Positions 1 through 14,100 of a stretch of 64,000 nt of DNA are shown piece after piece; the stretch's first letter is position 1; each line of letters starts with the position of its first letter. The position numbers and the translations under genes are program-made. This DNA is from Membranipora membranacea (lineage: Eukaryota; Bryozoa; Gymnolaemata; Cheilostomatida; Membraniporidae), in the NCBI GenBank assembly GCA_914767715.1, contig OU612065.1:9238001-9302000 (forward strand), in the 5' to 3' direction. The notes under the pieces were generated by a model. That model saw only the letters and a program-made list of their open reading frames with translations. It was not told the origin of the DNA and made no database searches.

Positions 1-415
1 CCCTCCCCAATCGTTATGCATACTAGTAATAACCTCCATCAATGAACTAAACCTAGTTCATTGTCTCCACGCTATCATGCTCAGCCCTGATGCTGAAGTA
101 CGACTAGCTGTCATGTGTGGAGTTGTGGTAACTTGTAATTATGTCAAAATCGACCCCTCAATATGAACATTTAATAAATTAGGATCTGAGGCTTCCCTAC
201 CCATTGATTTGTTTACATGACGTCACATTAATATATCAATTCTGAGCCCTGTACATGGAGTATATGGTGTGACCAAGGAGTGTGACAATGTGAACAAGTG
301 ATTGTTTTCTACTCAGCCTACTGTGAAGAATAGTGAGTGCTCCCCTAGCTGGATATGGGAGCATACATCTGTTAGACGCCGAGGAGCCAACACCTTTTCT
401 GTCTACACATTCTGA
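1..415 (+). CDS. Probable 3'-terminal exons of an unidentified upstream gene (partial)
   Basis: Two exon-like segments join in frame. The first ends at 127 before a GT donor; its reading frame is open back to base 2, but the exon may begin at the AG at 83-84. The second starts at 317 after a pyrimidine-rich acceptor (ttctactcag) and reads 32 codons to a TGA at 413-415, followed by a good donor-like gtaagt at 420. The joined tail reads PDAEVRLAVMCGVV, then PTVKNSECSPSWIWEHTS, then RRRGANTFSVYTF and stop. It looks like real coding sequence (no stops across the join, matching phase 0, a compact aromatic and basic tail). I do not recognise the family. An alternative reading is non-coding 5' exons of unc13 downstream, which the open frame argues against. 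Confidence 0.4.
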
Positions 416-419
416 ACTT

Positions 420-2229
420 GTAAGTACATAGTTATTTTGAAGACAGAGTGGACTTGTTAAAGCAAGGTTAAAGTGAAACTAAACCACCACCATGACCAGG
501 CATCCCTACTATTTGATCATTGAACTCATTGATCTGGATTGGTATTGACCATGTAAGCATGTTGCAATTAAGGACTAGGAGTAAAGGGGACTCCTTGTCA
601 CTCCTCACCTCTGTTCAGTCAGTGGGCCCATTTCCACTTTAATTAAGATTGTTGTGTGCTTGGGCCACCAACCCACAGAGATCAGAGTTGAGGAAGTTTT
701 CATGGGGTTGGGCCCACACTGTGCCACCATGTGGGGGGGGGACTTGAACTAGATAGAGTTCATGAAGTGTAGGGGAAGGACGACCCCATAGGCATCTGGA
801 GTTACAAGCATGTCCAGTTGATACTGGACATGCTTGTAACTCCAGATGCCTATGGATGACCCCCCCAAAGGCAAGTGAAATGCGTGCTTTCCATAATGAA
901 GCGGATAAGTTAGGCCAATTAATGTAGGTCTTGTTGTAACATAGTCCCAGGCAGGAGAGTCTCTCAATAAGAATCTGCTGAAATTTTTCCATGAAGTTCC
1001 TTGCTGTGATGAGCAAGACCTGCCACAGTCTTGTTTCCAATACCACTGCTTTTTTGACTGAACATCTTGTCTTTGGAATAGGCCAAACCTTATTGAGAAG
1101 AAATTTGCTTATTCGACAGACCATAACAGAGAGGTATTTGACTACCAGTACTACGAACATACCAAGAAATTAGTTCAAAAATTCCAATTTAAAGGATCCT
1201 CCGTCCTCCCAAGCAATCAACTCCCATTACCCCAAGTAATATATTATAGTATTATCTATTTGCAAGCGCATATGGGCCTCACTTGGCCACAGAGATAAAT
1301 GAAAGTATGAAGCAGTGAGATGTCCTGTCTTGATCACTTACCCCTTTACGCTGAGTACGGCTTCAATATATCTATGACCATCCTTATTATCATCCATATT
1401 GTGCCGATGGTTAGATTCTTGACTAGTTATAACCCTACACTAAAATTCGGTTCAAGCTGTATTTTTGTTGGGACTGACATGTAGTTCAGTCTGAGCGGTA
1501 GATTCCTCACCGATGGTGCACTATTTACTTATTTGGCTCCTACTTTGACCAATGAACTCCCTCTGAGATAGAGTTCATTGTTTTGACTGAGTCAGGCACA
1601 GGTGCAAATTTATCGAGGTCGTCCCACTTAGTCGCTACTAGTGTGATTTGGAGATATGAAATATAAGAACACAATAATTGGCAGGGCAAGTTCAGTGTTG
1701 TTTGATGTCCCCTTTGTGTCTGCTGAGAGGCTAATCTATCGGTTGAGAGGCTCACATCGTGATGAGTTACAAACCAATCCAGATGGGTTCATTACATTTC
1801 TTATAGGCCTCTGTATTTGCCATAAAGAATTAGTATAGGCAAAATATCAGCCCCTGGAAATGGCAAAGTGGATTCTTGGCAACCTTCTGTTGATTTCATT
1901 TTCCACAAATATGAGAATGAGTCCAGATCCTGTTCCTCTTTTAATTTGACTACTGGGCCCTGTTGATGACCCAGGTCTCCACAACCTACCTGCAAATTGA
2001 GAACAATTTGGCGTCGAATATGCTGGGCGTGCCTTTATTTATCTGTTTTCAGACTGAGACAGACCTAATGCTTGAAAACACCATTCAATATTTACCTGAA
2101 TGAAATGGGTGATAAATTCCTTCTATGTTTTGTAGTATGCACAGTATTGATGAAGAATTTGTAATGGTTTGATGAGACCACAAAATTTCCTCATAATATA
2201 AATAAACTAACTGAAGTTTTGAAGGCAAC
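420..2229. other. Spacer upstream of unc13
   Basis: I see no convincing exon here. It holds the perfect hairpin at 786-855, a second copy of the short palindrome caatgaact/agttcattg at 1550-1580, and a G-run near 730. Several ORFs of 60-170 codons exist on both strands but show no family resemblance or splice-site support. The bases just before the unc13 ATG (an aataaa at 2201-2206) are more likely part of its leader than a working poly(A) signal. A promoter for the long unc13 form should lie here or farther left. Confidence 0.5.
786..855. repeat. Perfect 33-bp inverted repeat with 4-base loop
   Basis: The arm 786-818 (ccataggcatctggagttac and on) is the exact reverse complement of 823-855, separated by four bases. 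A perfect arm of this length with so short a loop suggests a recent foldback insertion or palindromic duplication, or a young hairpin that could be transcribed. It also explains the long ORFs read through this area on the minus strand. No neighbouring gene exon includes it. Confidence 0.95.
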
Positions 2230-5165
2230 ATGTCCCTTCTATGCATAAAAGGTGAGTAGGATCTGACAGATATCCGTGCTTTATTGAATAAAGATGGTTA
2301 TCTCATTGCCATTAGACAATCTGGCAAGGATGTCCATGTCCTCATTTGATGACATTTTTTTCCAAATGGCTTTCTATCTCAAGTGTCCCATTAGAACAGG
2401 TTCAGAGTCTGTGTGGCTACACTATAAGCAAGCTACAGTAAAAAACATGGCAGTAATCATAGTGAATTCACCTTACCTCACTTCAGAAAAATATGGCATA
2501 TTAATTTATTCTCGACTTGAATTCAATTTTGAATTATTAGATATTTTATTTATTCTGAAATTTCTCGTTATTTTTTTGTAGTTAAATCTGCCAAGGTGTC
2601 TGGACCCATTGGTAAGTAGATTGTGAAACCTTGTAAAGATTTTCAAGTTTTCATCACTTCGTTAAAAACGTTTTCACAAATGGTGTTGATGCCTATCAAG
2701 AAAATGTATGTTTGCTTGTTTAATTGGTAACTTTTAATCGGAAATGTTTAGCTATATAATCTGCATTGATTATGGGTTGTAAATAGTCAGTACCTGACAA
2801 GTCTGTCCACCCGCCTTGAAAATTAGGTATTTGTTATACGTCAGCAGTTAATCATCACTACTTTATCATGTGGAGTGTGGGCGCTGGGCATTCTCCTGTT
2901 CCGAGACTCGAAAAGAAGGGAAGCACTGCTTGCGTACACTTAGTTGAGATCCTTCTCGTTCTCATACAACCTGATAATATATATCTTATAATAATTAACC
3001 TGTAATCTTATTTTCTTTTCGTCTTTAATGTTGTCGTGGTATGAAGCAGCTTTTGATTTGTGTTCCGCAGCTATAGTTGAGCTACGGGACAGTGTTCACC
3101 GTTTATTACATTATGTTAATGTCATTAATGCCTGACTGGGAATGGCAATGTGACCGATCTGTATCAGTACCCAGCGTCAGCTCACAAGTGAAAGTGCTGC
3201 CTCATTCTCATATTTTACTTTTGTAGATAAGTTCAACAGTTACGTTTCTCTGAAACTGCAGAACGTTAAATCTTCTACAATAGCTGTTCGAGGAAATTCT
3301 CCTTCATGGAATCAAGACTTTATGTTGTAAGTAATGTAAGCATGACATAAGAGGGACCCTCATCACTGTCCTGACATAATTATGATCTGCGACATGTCAG
3401 TATATGATGGCTGTTCTTGTGCAGGTACAGTCAGTCAGTCACCCTGTTTGTTATCTAGACATCAGTACCTTTGTACGAACGGCTGTCTGATACTCTGAAT
3501 CTTTGGAGTTTGTTTTTATGAAGCGTCATATAGATAGCTGGTGTATTCAAAATGTGAAAATTGGGTGGATGGAAAGCAAAACGCTTAGGTTTTTGATGCT
3601 ATAAAACAGGATGCCCGATGGTGATGTTGTTATTGGCTGCGATTGATGCAATATTATCCACCATCGTTACGTCTGACAAGAAGACTAATAATAGCAGCTA
3701 AGAAATGTTGTTAACTCCTCCTGTGTATCTCAAAGCACAAGTACATTTTGTTTAATCGCAAGCTTCAACATGTGATCAAAACAGCTGGATATAAGGGCTG
3801 ACTATTTACTGCTTGAAATCGCCGAGTATTGATCACTATTGATAACGCTTGGATGAATCATTATCATATAACAAGGGGGGTCATCAACAAGCTCTCTATT
3901 GTTATGATGAGTTGAGAATCATTCTTAAATGTTTTGTGGAAGAAATCTCCAGGGGATTTCTGGACATGACATGGTGATGGTATTGTTGTGAAAGGTCACT
4001 TATCTCTATTTGAAGACCTGCACTTTGCATCATATATATTCCATGTGCTAAATAGATGTCAAAATCAATTACTCATCATTGCTTGTAGTAAATAGATAAT
4101 TATCGATGTCTGAAGAAAGTGGGGAAAGTGAATAATGGTCAACATCTTCGCTCTATAGGTTGACATGGGTCCCTGGGGATGGAAAATTTAATTTCTCATC
4201 TAGGCTCTTTAATTCATAACTTGACACTCATTAAGCTTTCTTTATTCATTTTTCCTGCAGTCAGCAGGGTATGCTATGCTGATGTCCCAGTTCATGATGA
4301 ATAATTTCCTTCGTTTGTCACGACTTTATATCATATGTGAAGTACTGATTGCTGTTTTGATAGTGAAACTGTCAAGTTTGATACAAGCTTACTAGTCGAA
4401 GTATGGGACAAAGGAATGCTATGGGACACTAAGCTTGGAGCAAAACTTATACCACTAAGGACAATACGACATTCAAACGAGGTAGGTTCTAAAGGTGAAG
4501 ATGATACTAGCACACGGAGTCATATACATATGGTTGGACTATAACAAGATTCAGTAGCAGGTCATGCCTTTAATAAAATTTGGTACTTCCTATTACACAT
4601 TGCCTCATTTATATCATCTGTTGACAAAATATTATGACGTTGACATTTTTATATGGTGATATATCTCATACAAATCTTATAGTATGTGTTGAATATGTGT
4701 TTTCCTCTAAGAAGTACTGAGCACTCTTCATCATTAGTAGTAGTATCTAATAGAGTACATATTTGTTTCAGATATATAAATCAGATCCTTCCAAAATGAC
4801 TGGTAATTGCAAAGTTGACATTTCTTTTTTTTTCACCAAGTAGGCCTATATGGATGGATAACTATGTGACAATAATTTGCCGGTCATTGAGCTACGTTAA
4901 AATCTCGTTCCCAAGCCAGTTGCTGCTGTGATGCTGTTACAGTTGGTCCACATAGTATGATAGTAGAAGAGTATTAGCTTTGAAAGAATCACTGAGCATA
5001 GTGTCAATCAGATTGAATTGATTAAACTGATATTTTAACAGGATGGAAAGGGAGATTGGGTCACGCTGGATAGTGAGGTGGTTATGCAGGGAGATCAGGT
5101 GGTGAGAACTGAAGGTGTATCCGGACATAGCCTCTTACTGGATACTAGATTTGAACTACCAATAG
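2230..5165 (+). CDS. unc13: unc13 exons 1-5: C2A domain
   Basis: Exons 2230-2251, 2582-2611, 3227-3326, 4364-4481 and 5042-5165, joined in phase, encode about 131 residues: [17 protein letters not shown], then [17 protein letters not shown] and on to [11 protein letters not shown]. This is the N-terminal C2A domain of the Munc13-1/ubMunc13-2/UNC-13L class. In that class C2A does not bind calcium but forms a homodimer or binds the zinc finger of RIM, which places the protein at the active zone. As expected, the loops here lack the aspartate clusters of a Ca2+-binding C2. Its presence shows this gene makes a long, RIM-recruitable form. Introns interrupt the domain four times, as in vertebrates. 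Confidence 0.95.
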
Positions 5166-8100
5166 GTAAGCAAAAGTATTACTGGTAATACCAAGTCATG
5201 ATACCAGTATACAAGAGGCTGCCATTGCTGGTCAGGTGAATGTTGGAGTTTGTTAATTTCCTAAGTGAAACTGAGGAAAACAAACCTCTCATAGCACACA
5301 TCTCAGCAAACAGTTACCAATCATGTCACTAAATTTTCCAATTAAAACTTATATCAAAACTTTATCTCTTGGAGACCTCCAACCTAGCCAATGTCTTGGC
5401 TCATAGCCATCACATTAGCTACCTCCAACCCTTATAAATACAAATATACTGCGATCTTTATTATTAATATATTATACATAAGAGACGTATACTTGGTAGT
5501 TTTGGATCATTGGGTCATGTCCAAAGAAGATGGACTAGTGTCTTTATCATCACACAATATATCTGACTCATACTATCTTGCAAACACTTGACTAGAAATA
5601 CGACATTATCGTGAACACAGAATTTTTTAACGTAAAAATGTAGCTTGGTTGTACCCTGGTAGGCATTCCGTAACAGTTCAGACCTTTCCATGTCCAACTC
5701 TTTGATATGATTTTAATCCTGTAAGTATGGATTGTATATAAAGCTGGAGAGCAGGTCATGCTGAGTCGGTGGGGCCTGGCAATCACTTGCAACAAAACAT
5801 CCTGCGCTGTGGTGACCGTATGATGAAAAGTCCCCATGAAAAGGTCACACACAGACATGCTGTAAATAGAGTTTGAAATTGCAGAAGGCGACGTGTAAAA
5901 TCTACGCTGTAAAACCATATAGTCTTGCATGTGTGGTTTCATATTTATCCACATGTTTTGACATCTGGGTTCAGCAGGCCATGCAAGCTGAGTCATATTT
6001 GGCTCTTCAGAGACAAAGGCTCTGGTTCTGATCTCTATCATATGAACCGATGTGATACACTTTGGCAAAATTGTATCTAAGTGAGGCACTATGGTATGAG
6101 TAGTTGAACCTTTAAATGGTATAGTGCAAATTCAATATTGGTAAAAATTGATCTGTTATCATAAAATTAACCCATCCTACATTGGCTTAGCTGTAAAACT
6201 CGAAATCTCTATTCTGAAAAAGATGTTTCTAACATTGTGCTCTCAAGGGCACTAAGCTTGTGAACATTCTGCTATTATCACTCTTGTTCATTTAGACCGG
6301 CGAGTGAACAAATTTACATTGATGGAACTAAATATAAAAGATTCGCTGCTGTGGGACATTTTTTTGTTGGAAGGAGGAAACATTTTCAAAACTTGAATAT
6401 ATCATAATATAGGCCCGTCTTTCTCAGCTCTTACTGTGAAATGAGTCTAGATAATAAGGTTCAATTCTAATGGAAGACTCTTTCTGTGAGACACATCAAG
6501 GAGTTAAAGACTCTAACTCCTTGGACACATGTGCTTCACTTCACCTGGTCTTAAAGTGCTTCCTATGATCGCAGACAAAAAGGATGTCTGTGACATAAGT
6601 TTAACCATAACACCCTGATGGAACTTCAAGATGTGTCTGACTTGTTGGGACTTATAGTGAAGCGGACTTATAGTGACGGGACTTATAGTGAAGGGACTTA
6701 TAGTGAAGGGACTTATAGTGAAGCGGTTGCTCTCATTTTGTAATATTTGCGTTATATAAAACAGTAACTATTGTAAAATATTTTTAATGGTTCAATTCAG
6801 TTGGTCACTATTGGATGGTCTGTAATGTTACACTAAATCAATGGTTCATGTAAACCAAACTTGAGTCAAATATAGATCCAGGTCTAGTTAGTATGTATAC
6901 AATATGTAGGTTCCTCTCCTCACATTCAACTATTGGTTGACAACATACTCTATTGGAACGGTATAATAAAACCTAAAAAAGCCCTTGATTAGCATTAACT
7001 ATCTGAAAACTTACAATTTCATCTGCATCCAATTAAGGAAGGGAAACTAAGAATAACTTAGCAGAGTTTCTAAGGCTGTCCATGGCAATGCAAATTACCA
7101 AACATTGAAACATGTAATTACCGCTGGCATAAAACTCGACTTGTCCTATGAGGACTTCCCATTCTTGATCTGTGAGTTCAAGTTTTCTGGTGTTCTGAAA
7201 GCAAAATGCTTCAGTGCTCTACATATGTTTGCCCTATGCTTCTGCACTTCCTCCCCCAATGATAGCCGTGTCATTGATAGTGTTATCCATAAGTGTTTAA
7301 GTGCTTCTGTGCCTCATCTCATCATCTCTTGATGCATCAAGGCATCGAGTCTCAAACTTACTGATAAGTTCCTACTCACTTAGGTCCATCAATGTCACTC
7401 ATAAAATACATCCTAGTAGGTTGTATTTCAAGCAGTCAAGAGGAATATAGCCTAAACCATACGCATTTACAGTGTATTATCACTAGTTCATAGACAATAC
7501 ACATGATCTACTGACTCAGGTCTAGATATTAGACAATGCTCTGATAATTATAACAACTTCTCGCCTGAATCTTTTTAGTCTTATACTTCCTTACTGACCA
7601 CACATGTATAGCAAGCTGGAAGCACTTTCTATTTGGTCTGTTTGTGATGTTTAATGAATTGGTGTTCTTGATGGTAATGTTGTTTTTTGTTTATCCAGAT
7701 ATTCCAGAAGATGAGGCACGGCTTTTCACAGAAAATCTTGACAAATGGAATGATATGTCAGAAGATGAGGTAAGGATTTTTTCCAAATAATTGTTTTGAA
7801 TTCCTCAACCGTAGCAAGGCCTAATATTTATATACAGGAACATCTGCTCGTAGAGCAAAAATAGATAAATATAGGCCATCCAAGTGTAGAACAACCAAAA
7901 GACAAATACCTTTTTTGAATTTTATATGCGATTTTTTAACTAATGCAGCTCAGACTCGTTTTATTTTTCCATGTATGTGCTGTACATTCGATGCTATCAA
8001 CCTGTCACATGATGGATATTAGAATTTAGGCAATAAACAAACTTCAAACTTCAAACTCACCAGACCCCCATTATATGCACCTTAGCATGTCAAAGTCCAG

Positions 8101-11100
8101 ATATGGAAGTCAATATTAACTTTTGAAGAGTAGTTTCGCAATATTTAGCTGATACGATTAATATGCTTCTAGGCTACTTCACCAATCCCAAGTATCAGCT
8201 ATGAATATTAGATTTCCATGTTTTTTATTGATGAATTCCAAGAGGCATATCAGCAATGCATGGTAATTTGAAGAAAGCGTTCTTACTTCATGCCAAAGTC
8301 AAGCATGAACCTAATCCTGCCATTATATTGGCGATTATTGACTTTTCTGAGGCTTTTCAGATAGACTTTTGTTGAATATATCTATTTATATTTTGAGTGA
8401 TGTTTCCATTTGAATAACAATCCGAACCAATCTTTTAACGCTGTTGTTAATACTCTTTTAATGCTGGTGATAATAATGCTATGTTAATAGGTTTTTGCTC
8501 CTTCTTGTCTGTTTGAATTGTTTCCTAGTGGAAGGGGAAGCGCAATCATACACTGACATGACATATCCTCTTTTTATTTAGGGTTCAAGGAGAAGAAACT
8601 CCCAACCTGCCTGTAAGTTTTATATGTTATATAAGTCCGTAACGGCATATCCCAAAACTACGCTCAATATTACACAGGTTGTTTACTCAATGCGAGCGGT
8701 TTTCTTTCAATTCCATTTACTGATTACTCCTGTTCAATCCATTCAGCTTGACGTCTAGTGTGCGTAAAGATCGCATGTCTTTACATTCTTGGTTGTCCGC
8801 CATTGCTGAATTATTGTGAGCAAGAAATGTGACATAACACTGATGCATGGGCAGGACCAGATAGTAACAGCATTGAGAAAGTCGCTAACCAATACAATTA
8901 AGCTATAAACAGAGTGTAATGAAATTTCGAGCCCTGTGGGTGTTTAAGACTGGTGATGGGGAAAGTCTCGTTAACGCAAATCAAATACCATTATCGATGT
9001 CCCATAATTTAATATTTTCTTGTAATTATTGAGACGTAGTTATCAGTATGTGCAAGTAGTTTGAAAGTGCAAAACACTCTCAGTCCCAGACCAGATGTAA
9101 ATTGAACTCTTTGCGTAACACCGTTCACATAAAATAGATTTTTCAGGTTTTTCTGTCTTTCTCATGCACCATGTCAGTCCTTAAATGCTTGTATGTGCGT
9201 GTCCAGAAAGTTTGAATGCTCAAACTAGGATGTTATGAATGAAGTGCAGCAGCCTACCTTACCTATTGCACCTTTGAGAAATATTTAATTGCCTGCTCAG
9301 TGGTTAGGCTATCCTGTATACTGCTACAACAGCCATGGGAGCAGCTATTAATGTGTTTCCCTCTTGCATCGCTACACAAACCTAACCCTTAACAATCCCA
9401 AGCTTTAACTTTGTTTAAATATGGTGGTGGTTTTTTCTTATTTCAGCTATAGTATCCGACATCGATTCGGACTACACCAGTGATATTAACTATCCAGTAT
9501 GTCATAACAACCACCACAATAACATTTCTATACATCAGATTGGTGCAGGGAATTTGACTAAGCCTCACTCTTTGCCTCCCTCTACACCTAACAGACATGA
9601 CATTGTACCAAACAGAAACGGAGATGTAAGAACACATAACTCCCGAGATGATAGCTTAGATTACAGCAGTCAACCAGACGACTACTTTATGTCTGATGGT
9701 GACTACGATCCAAGTAACGAATATAGAGATGAATATAGTGCTGGAGTAAAATATTATGACGACAGAAGGAATCACCAGCACCACACAAATAATAACAATG
9801 ATTGTTACATGGACTATGAAAACAACCACAGAAATCTCCAGAATCCTTCACATAGTGTTGTGAGGGGAGGAGCTCGCTTCATAGAAGACAACAGTGAGCA
9901 CAATATTAGTCATAATCACTGGGAGATGAACGGCTATCACTATCACGAGTATGACGATGTCGAATCTGAATTTAGCACCAATACCTCATCAAGAGACTTC
10001 CCTGTGAACAGACCCGTACCCAGAGCTCGTGGCTCTCCGGTTAGGGCTGACCTCCCTCCGACTCCTGCTGCCAGAAGTCCTGGTAGAAGCCCTGGTCCTG
10101 TGCCTCTACCTCGTAAAACAGCTATGTGTGAAAACAGCGATAATACTTCCAGCCCGTATTATGAGAGAAGAAGTGATACATCTGATCCGCTGTTTTATAA
10201 CAGCAGACCTGCAGAAGAAGGGTGAGTTTTATCTGGGTATTAAAGCTTTGGGGAGTCTAGGCTTAGCAGTGAATAAGATGTCATGTATAAGACACTAAAT
10301 CAATTTAGATTCTTCTCTACTGGAGTAAAACATAGGAGTAAAAAATAAACTATCACCTATCAGTCGCCAACAGCATTTGACTGTCCAGTATCTCACTGCA
10401 AACACACCATTTACACGCCCTAAAAATGAGTAAAAGGCAGATATTTATCGAATTAGGTTCAGAATTAGGTTAGGTGATAGGGCTGCTCCTTGCTAAGTAT
10501 TTCGATTCTGAAGGTGTGAGTAAGAACAATCATGATTCTGTCAGTGGGCTTTTCAGATCTTTATCCTATTTGTTTGGCACTGCAAGGACACCATTTCCAT
10601 AAGACATTCCCTCAAAATAATAAAAACAAGTACTTTATTAATGTGTTAATCTAATAATTAGTTCTGGGACAGAACCAACCTTGGAATCCAATGGGTAGGC
10701 TTGATCCTCCATCAAAGTTCTGCAGCCGTGGAAACCAGTACAATACAGTAAACATGTACCTATGCTACAGCATCTGTTTCTCATCTGGAAATGGAACCAT
10801 CATGCCTACAATCTACCACAACTACACGGGATTCTTCAACGCAAGGATAAAGACCTATTAGCAGCTAGCATGCACACGACAAAGTTTCAGGTCAAGGCAA
10901 CCCATCCTGCAACATGAATTCGTCATTTGGTGGATTACGTGAAGCTCTTCTTCTCAACAACAGTACTTTCTACAGTTCTCAGAAGTTACATCATCTTGAC
11001 AGGAATTTCATCAGCAGTTGTTGGAGCGCTAGAGATCGCTGGCAAGATCAAGTCTGTCAAACAGAAGACTCGCACTACAGTGCTTTACATTAGCTCAATG

Positions 11101-14100
11101 CCTCTTATGGTGTCCTAGCTTGCTTACTGATACATGTGATGCATGTTGGCTCTTCTTCATTCCACCGGATCACTTTTCATAGTCATTTCTTTACTGGTAG
11201 TGGTAACCATATTACAACTTTTAACAATGGTGATAGTTGCACTTGACTAATACAGGCCTCTCATGATCTCGGGACGTCCATGTAGATGTACGGTTTGTGC
11301 TGGGCAAATATTGAATAATGTTGAATATGTTTCCTTTCGACAGCCGATGTGCTTGATTCAGGTCACTCATCAGCACAATCTCATTTAGTTGTTCCCGATG
11401 TAAATGCCACCAGCGCTCCTGTTGAGGATATCACTGATGGGGCACACATGACTAACCCATCATCCATAGAAGTGGAATTTCATAATGAATACACATGCAC
11501 CAATTCTCAGGACTCGGAATCCTTACACAGTGAGCCCGGAAATGCTGTGGATGATGCCGATTCTGGGGTTTCTAGCAATGACATTGAGGAGGTCTTCAAT
11601 GAGGAAACAAACGCCACTGTGATGGCTGAACACATTGTTCCAAAGCGGCGAACTGAGGGAATAAAGAGAACAAGACTTAAATCTCAGTGGCTCAAAAATG
11701 GCTTTCCTGGATGGCTTCAGAGAATGGAGGAGAAGCGATCAAAGCATAACCAGAAGCAAGCACTGAACGTAGAACCAGCTGCTCCTCTCTCACCCAAAAT
11801 TGACAGGTTTTTTATCCCCACTCTATGACATACCAAGAGAGGGTATTTCGTTTACAGAATTATGACTGCTAGTGTCCTAACAGAGTGCGATAGTTTTTCC
11901 ATGACATAATTGAAACATATTAATATATCTCATGGGATATGAGTACAAACAAATAAAGGGATGCAGCAACCTTTTAATGGGGCAAATATTGCGGAGTTTG
12001 AGAATTAAGGCACACAGCGCTAAAGTACTTGCCTTGGTGTAGCAGATGTCTGTAATGATTTATTTTTCATAGTTGTTATTAGGAAAACTAGACACTCTGG
12101 CGCCATCTTGGGCTTTGAGTGCTGTCAAACTCAATGTGCGATGCCCTGCGTCCTAGTGAGAGAAAGCATAACACAAACTTGAGAGCTATCAACATGATTA
12201 CATGCGGTTTAATGTTAAAAAAGTTGTTGATTATTCTTTGTGAGGTTGAGGCTGTGTTCCGCATTCATCTTGAAGCCTTCTCCACAACTATTCTGAATTT
12301 TCTTTTCAGATTTGTGCAGGCAGAGTGTAGGCCAAGATTTAGACATGAACATGACCTGGAACGCTACCCTGATGACTCACAAAGGTAAGCCTACCAATAA
12401 TAAGTCTGTAGAAGAAGAATCGGTAACCAGTCTTCACAAACATGATACATAGCAAGGGTTTTCTAAAAGGGCACTGTTGACAGACGACAGTAGCGTTATT
12501 ATATGTAACCTAATGCAGGGATTCAAACATTGTAGTCACATGCCCATGAAATGCCATACCATTATTCTTCCACTTATGATCAAATGTATCAAGAGTTCAC
12601 AACACCTCACAAGTGCATTGTTATGCCTATGCGAAGTGAACCATCATTAACTGCATGTGAAACCAAATCTTTAAACACTACTGTTCTCCACAACACTCCT
12701 GCAAGTTGAATGTGTTCTTTTCTACACCTTGTTCAGTGGGTCTGGTGTTAAATGCATACCATATAGTACCAAAGTAATCCATGCGTCAATGCTGACCAAC
12801 AATGCACATGCCTCACACACATGGATGTTGGTGTTAATTAGCAGAGAGTTGTCTGATTCGACACAAAATGAAAGTTGGGAGAAAAGGGACCAGACATTTG
12901 TCGATGATTTCAATGTGGAGATGAATCCATACTTCTGTGAAGACAGGTTACTTCGATGTTGTAATGCACTTGAGTCTGTGTTTATAAACCAACTTTATAG
13001 AGCATGTGTTCCGCTATCTCTTTGATGATAACATTTATCCCTACTATGACTCTAAAATATCGTTTCATATCTATCATCCACGCCTAGCATTAATTGAAAA
13101 GCCCAGGCTGTTGTAATATGAATATCCCTTATCATTCGCCTTCTGAGATCTTTCTCATGCACATGAATCTTTATTCCAACTAATTTTTAAGTTCAGAAAA
13201 CTGGGAAAAATTCGGCGCTTAGTGTACACAGGTGTACATACATTTTAAATAAGTTCCTTTGCTTGGAGTTGTCCACTTTGTGTCAGTGAATAGATAACTC
13301 CTTGTTGTCATTGGTGACCTTTACTGATATCCAAAGTTTTCATGACATCTAGATATGATCATCAATTGTCACATTGCTTAGATTGCCTAAAATGAAAATG
13401 GCACACAGTTCACCTGAACATCTATCTGTCTAAGTTTTTGAATACGATATAAATGTCCATCTCGATTCTTGTCGTTAAACGACACTGATATGTTCGCTTG
13501 GCTGTCCTTGCATGACCTGACTATCCTAGACCAAGTTTCATCCATTTTGCCTGCATTTGCAGTTACTCCCCCTTTACTGCTCAGCGGCTGACCATCTGAG
13601 GGGTAGTGTCTCTAGATGCCTTGATATGATTTAACTCTACCTTTGTGGCGTCACTGTATATTCCTGTGTTTTCTCTGTGTTCACAGCTTGATATTCCTGT
13701 GACACATACATACTGCACTATACTATTTCATTCGTAATTCTATCAACCAGAGATCCTTGTCATGGCCTTCTAGTTCTGTCAGTGTGTTGAGTGTAGGACA
13801 CTCGGATATGTACATGTATGTCTGTGCCTTTATGCTAGTGCTTTTGGAATGTGGGCACCTGCAGAAAATTGGTGTATATTTTCATGAATAATCTATTTCA
13901 CCTTGTCTAACCTACTCACCCTTCTCTGTAATCATTCTATCCTTGCGCCAATTTACTGAAGGTCTAACATCTACATACTACAACAGCCCAGCGTCGTGCA
14001 GTGGTGATAATTTACCAATGTGCTGGTAGAACTGAGCGTCCCTTTTCACAGCACACTTAAGAAGTTTTGCTTGGTGTTACCAGTTGACTACTGTCAGTCA

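Noticed and set aside
639-1160. Minus-strand ORF of 173 codons and smaller overlapping ORFs
   Set aside because: They run through the perfect hairpin, which mirrors sequence and keeps frames open by accident; no family resemblance or splice support.
1801-1995. Minus-strand ORF with KLKEEQDLDSF
   Set aside because: Looks mildly coding but has no clear splice sites, start or recognisable family.
6647-6726. Repeat array considered as CRISPR-like
   Set aside because: The units are contiguous with no unique spacers and lie in an animal intron; it is a minisatellite.
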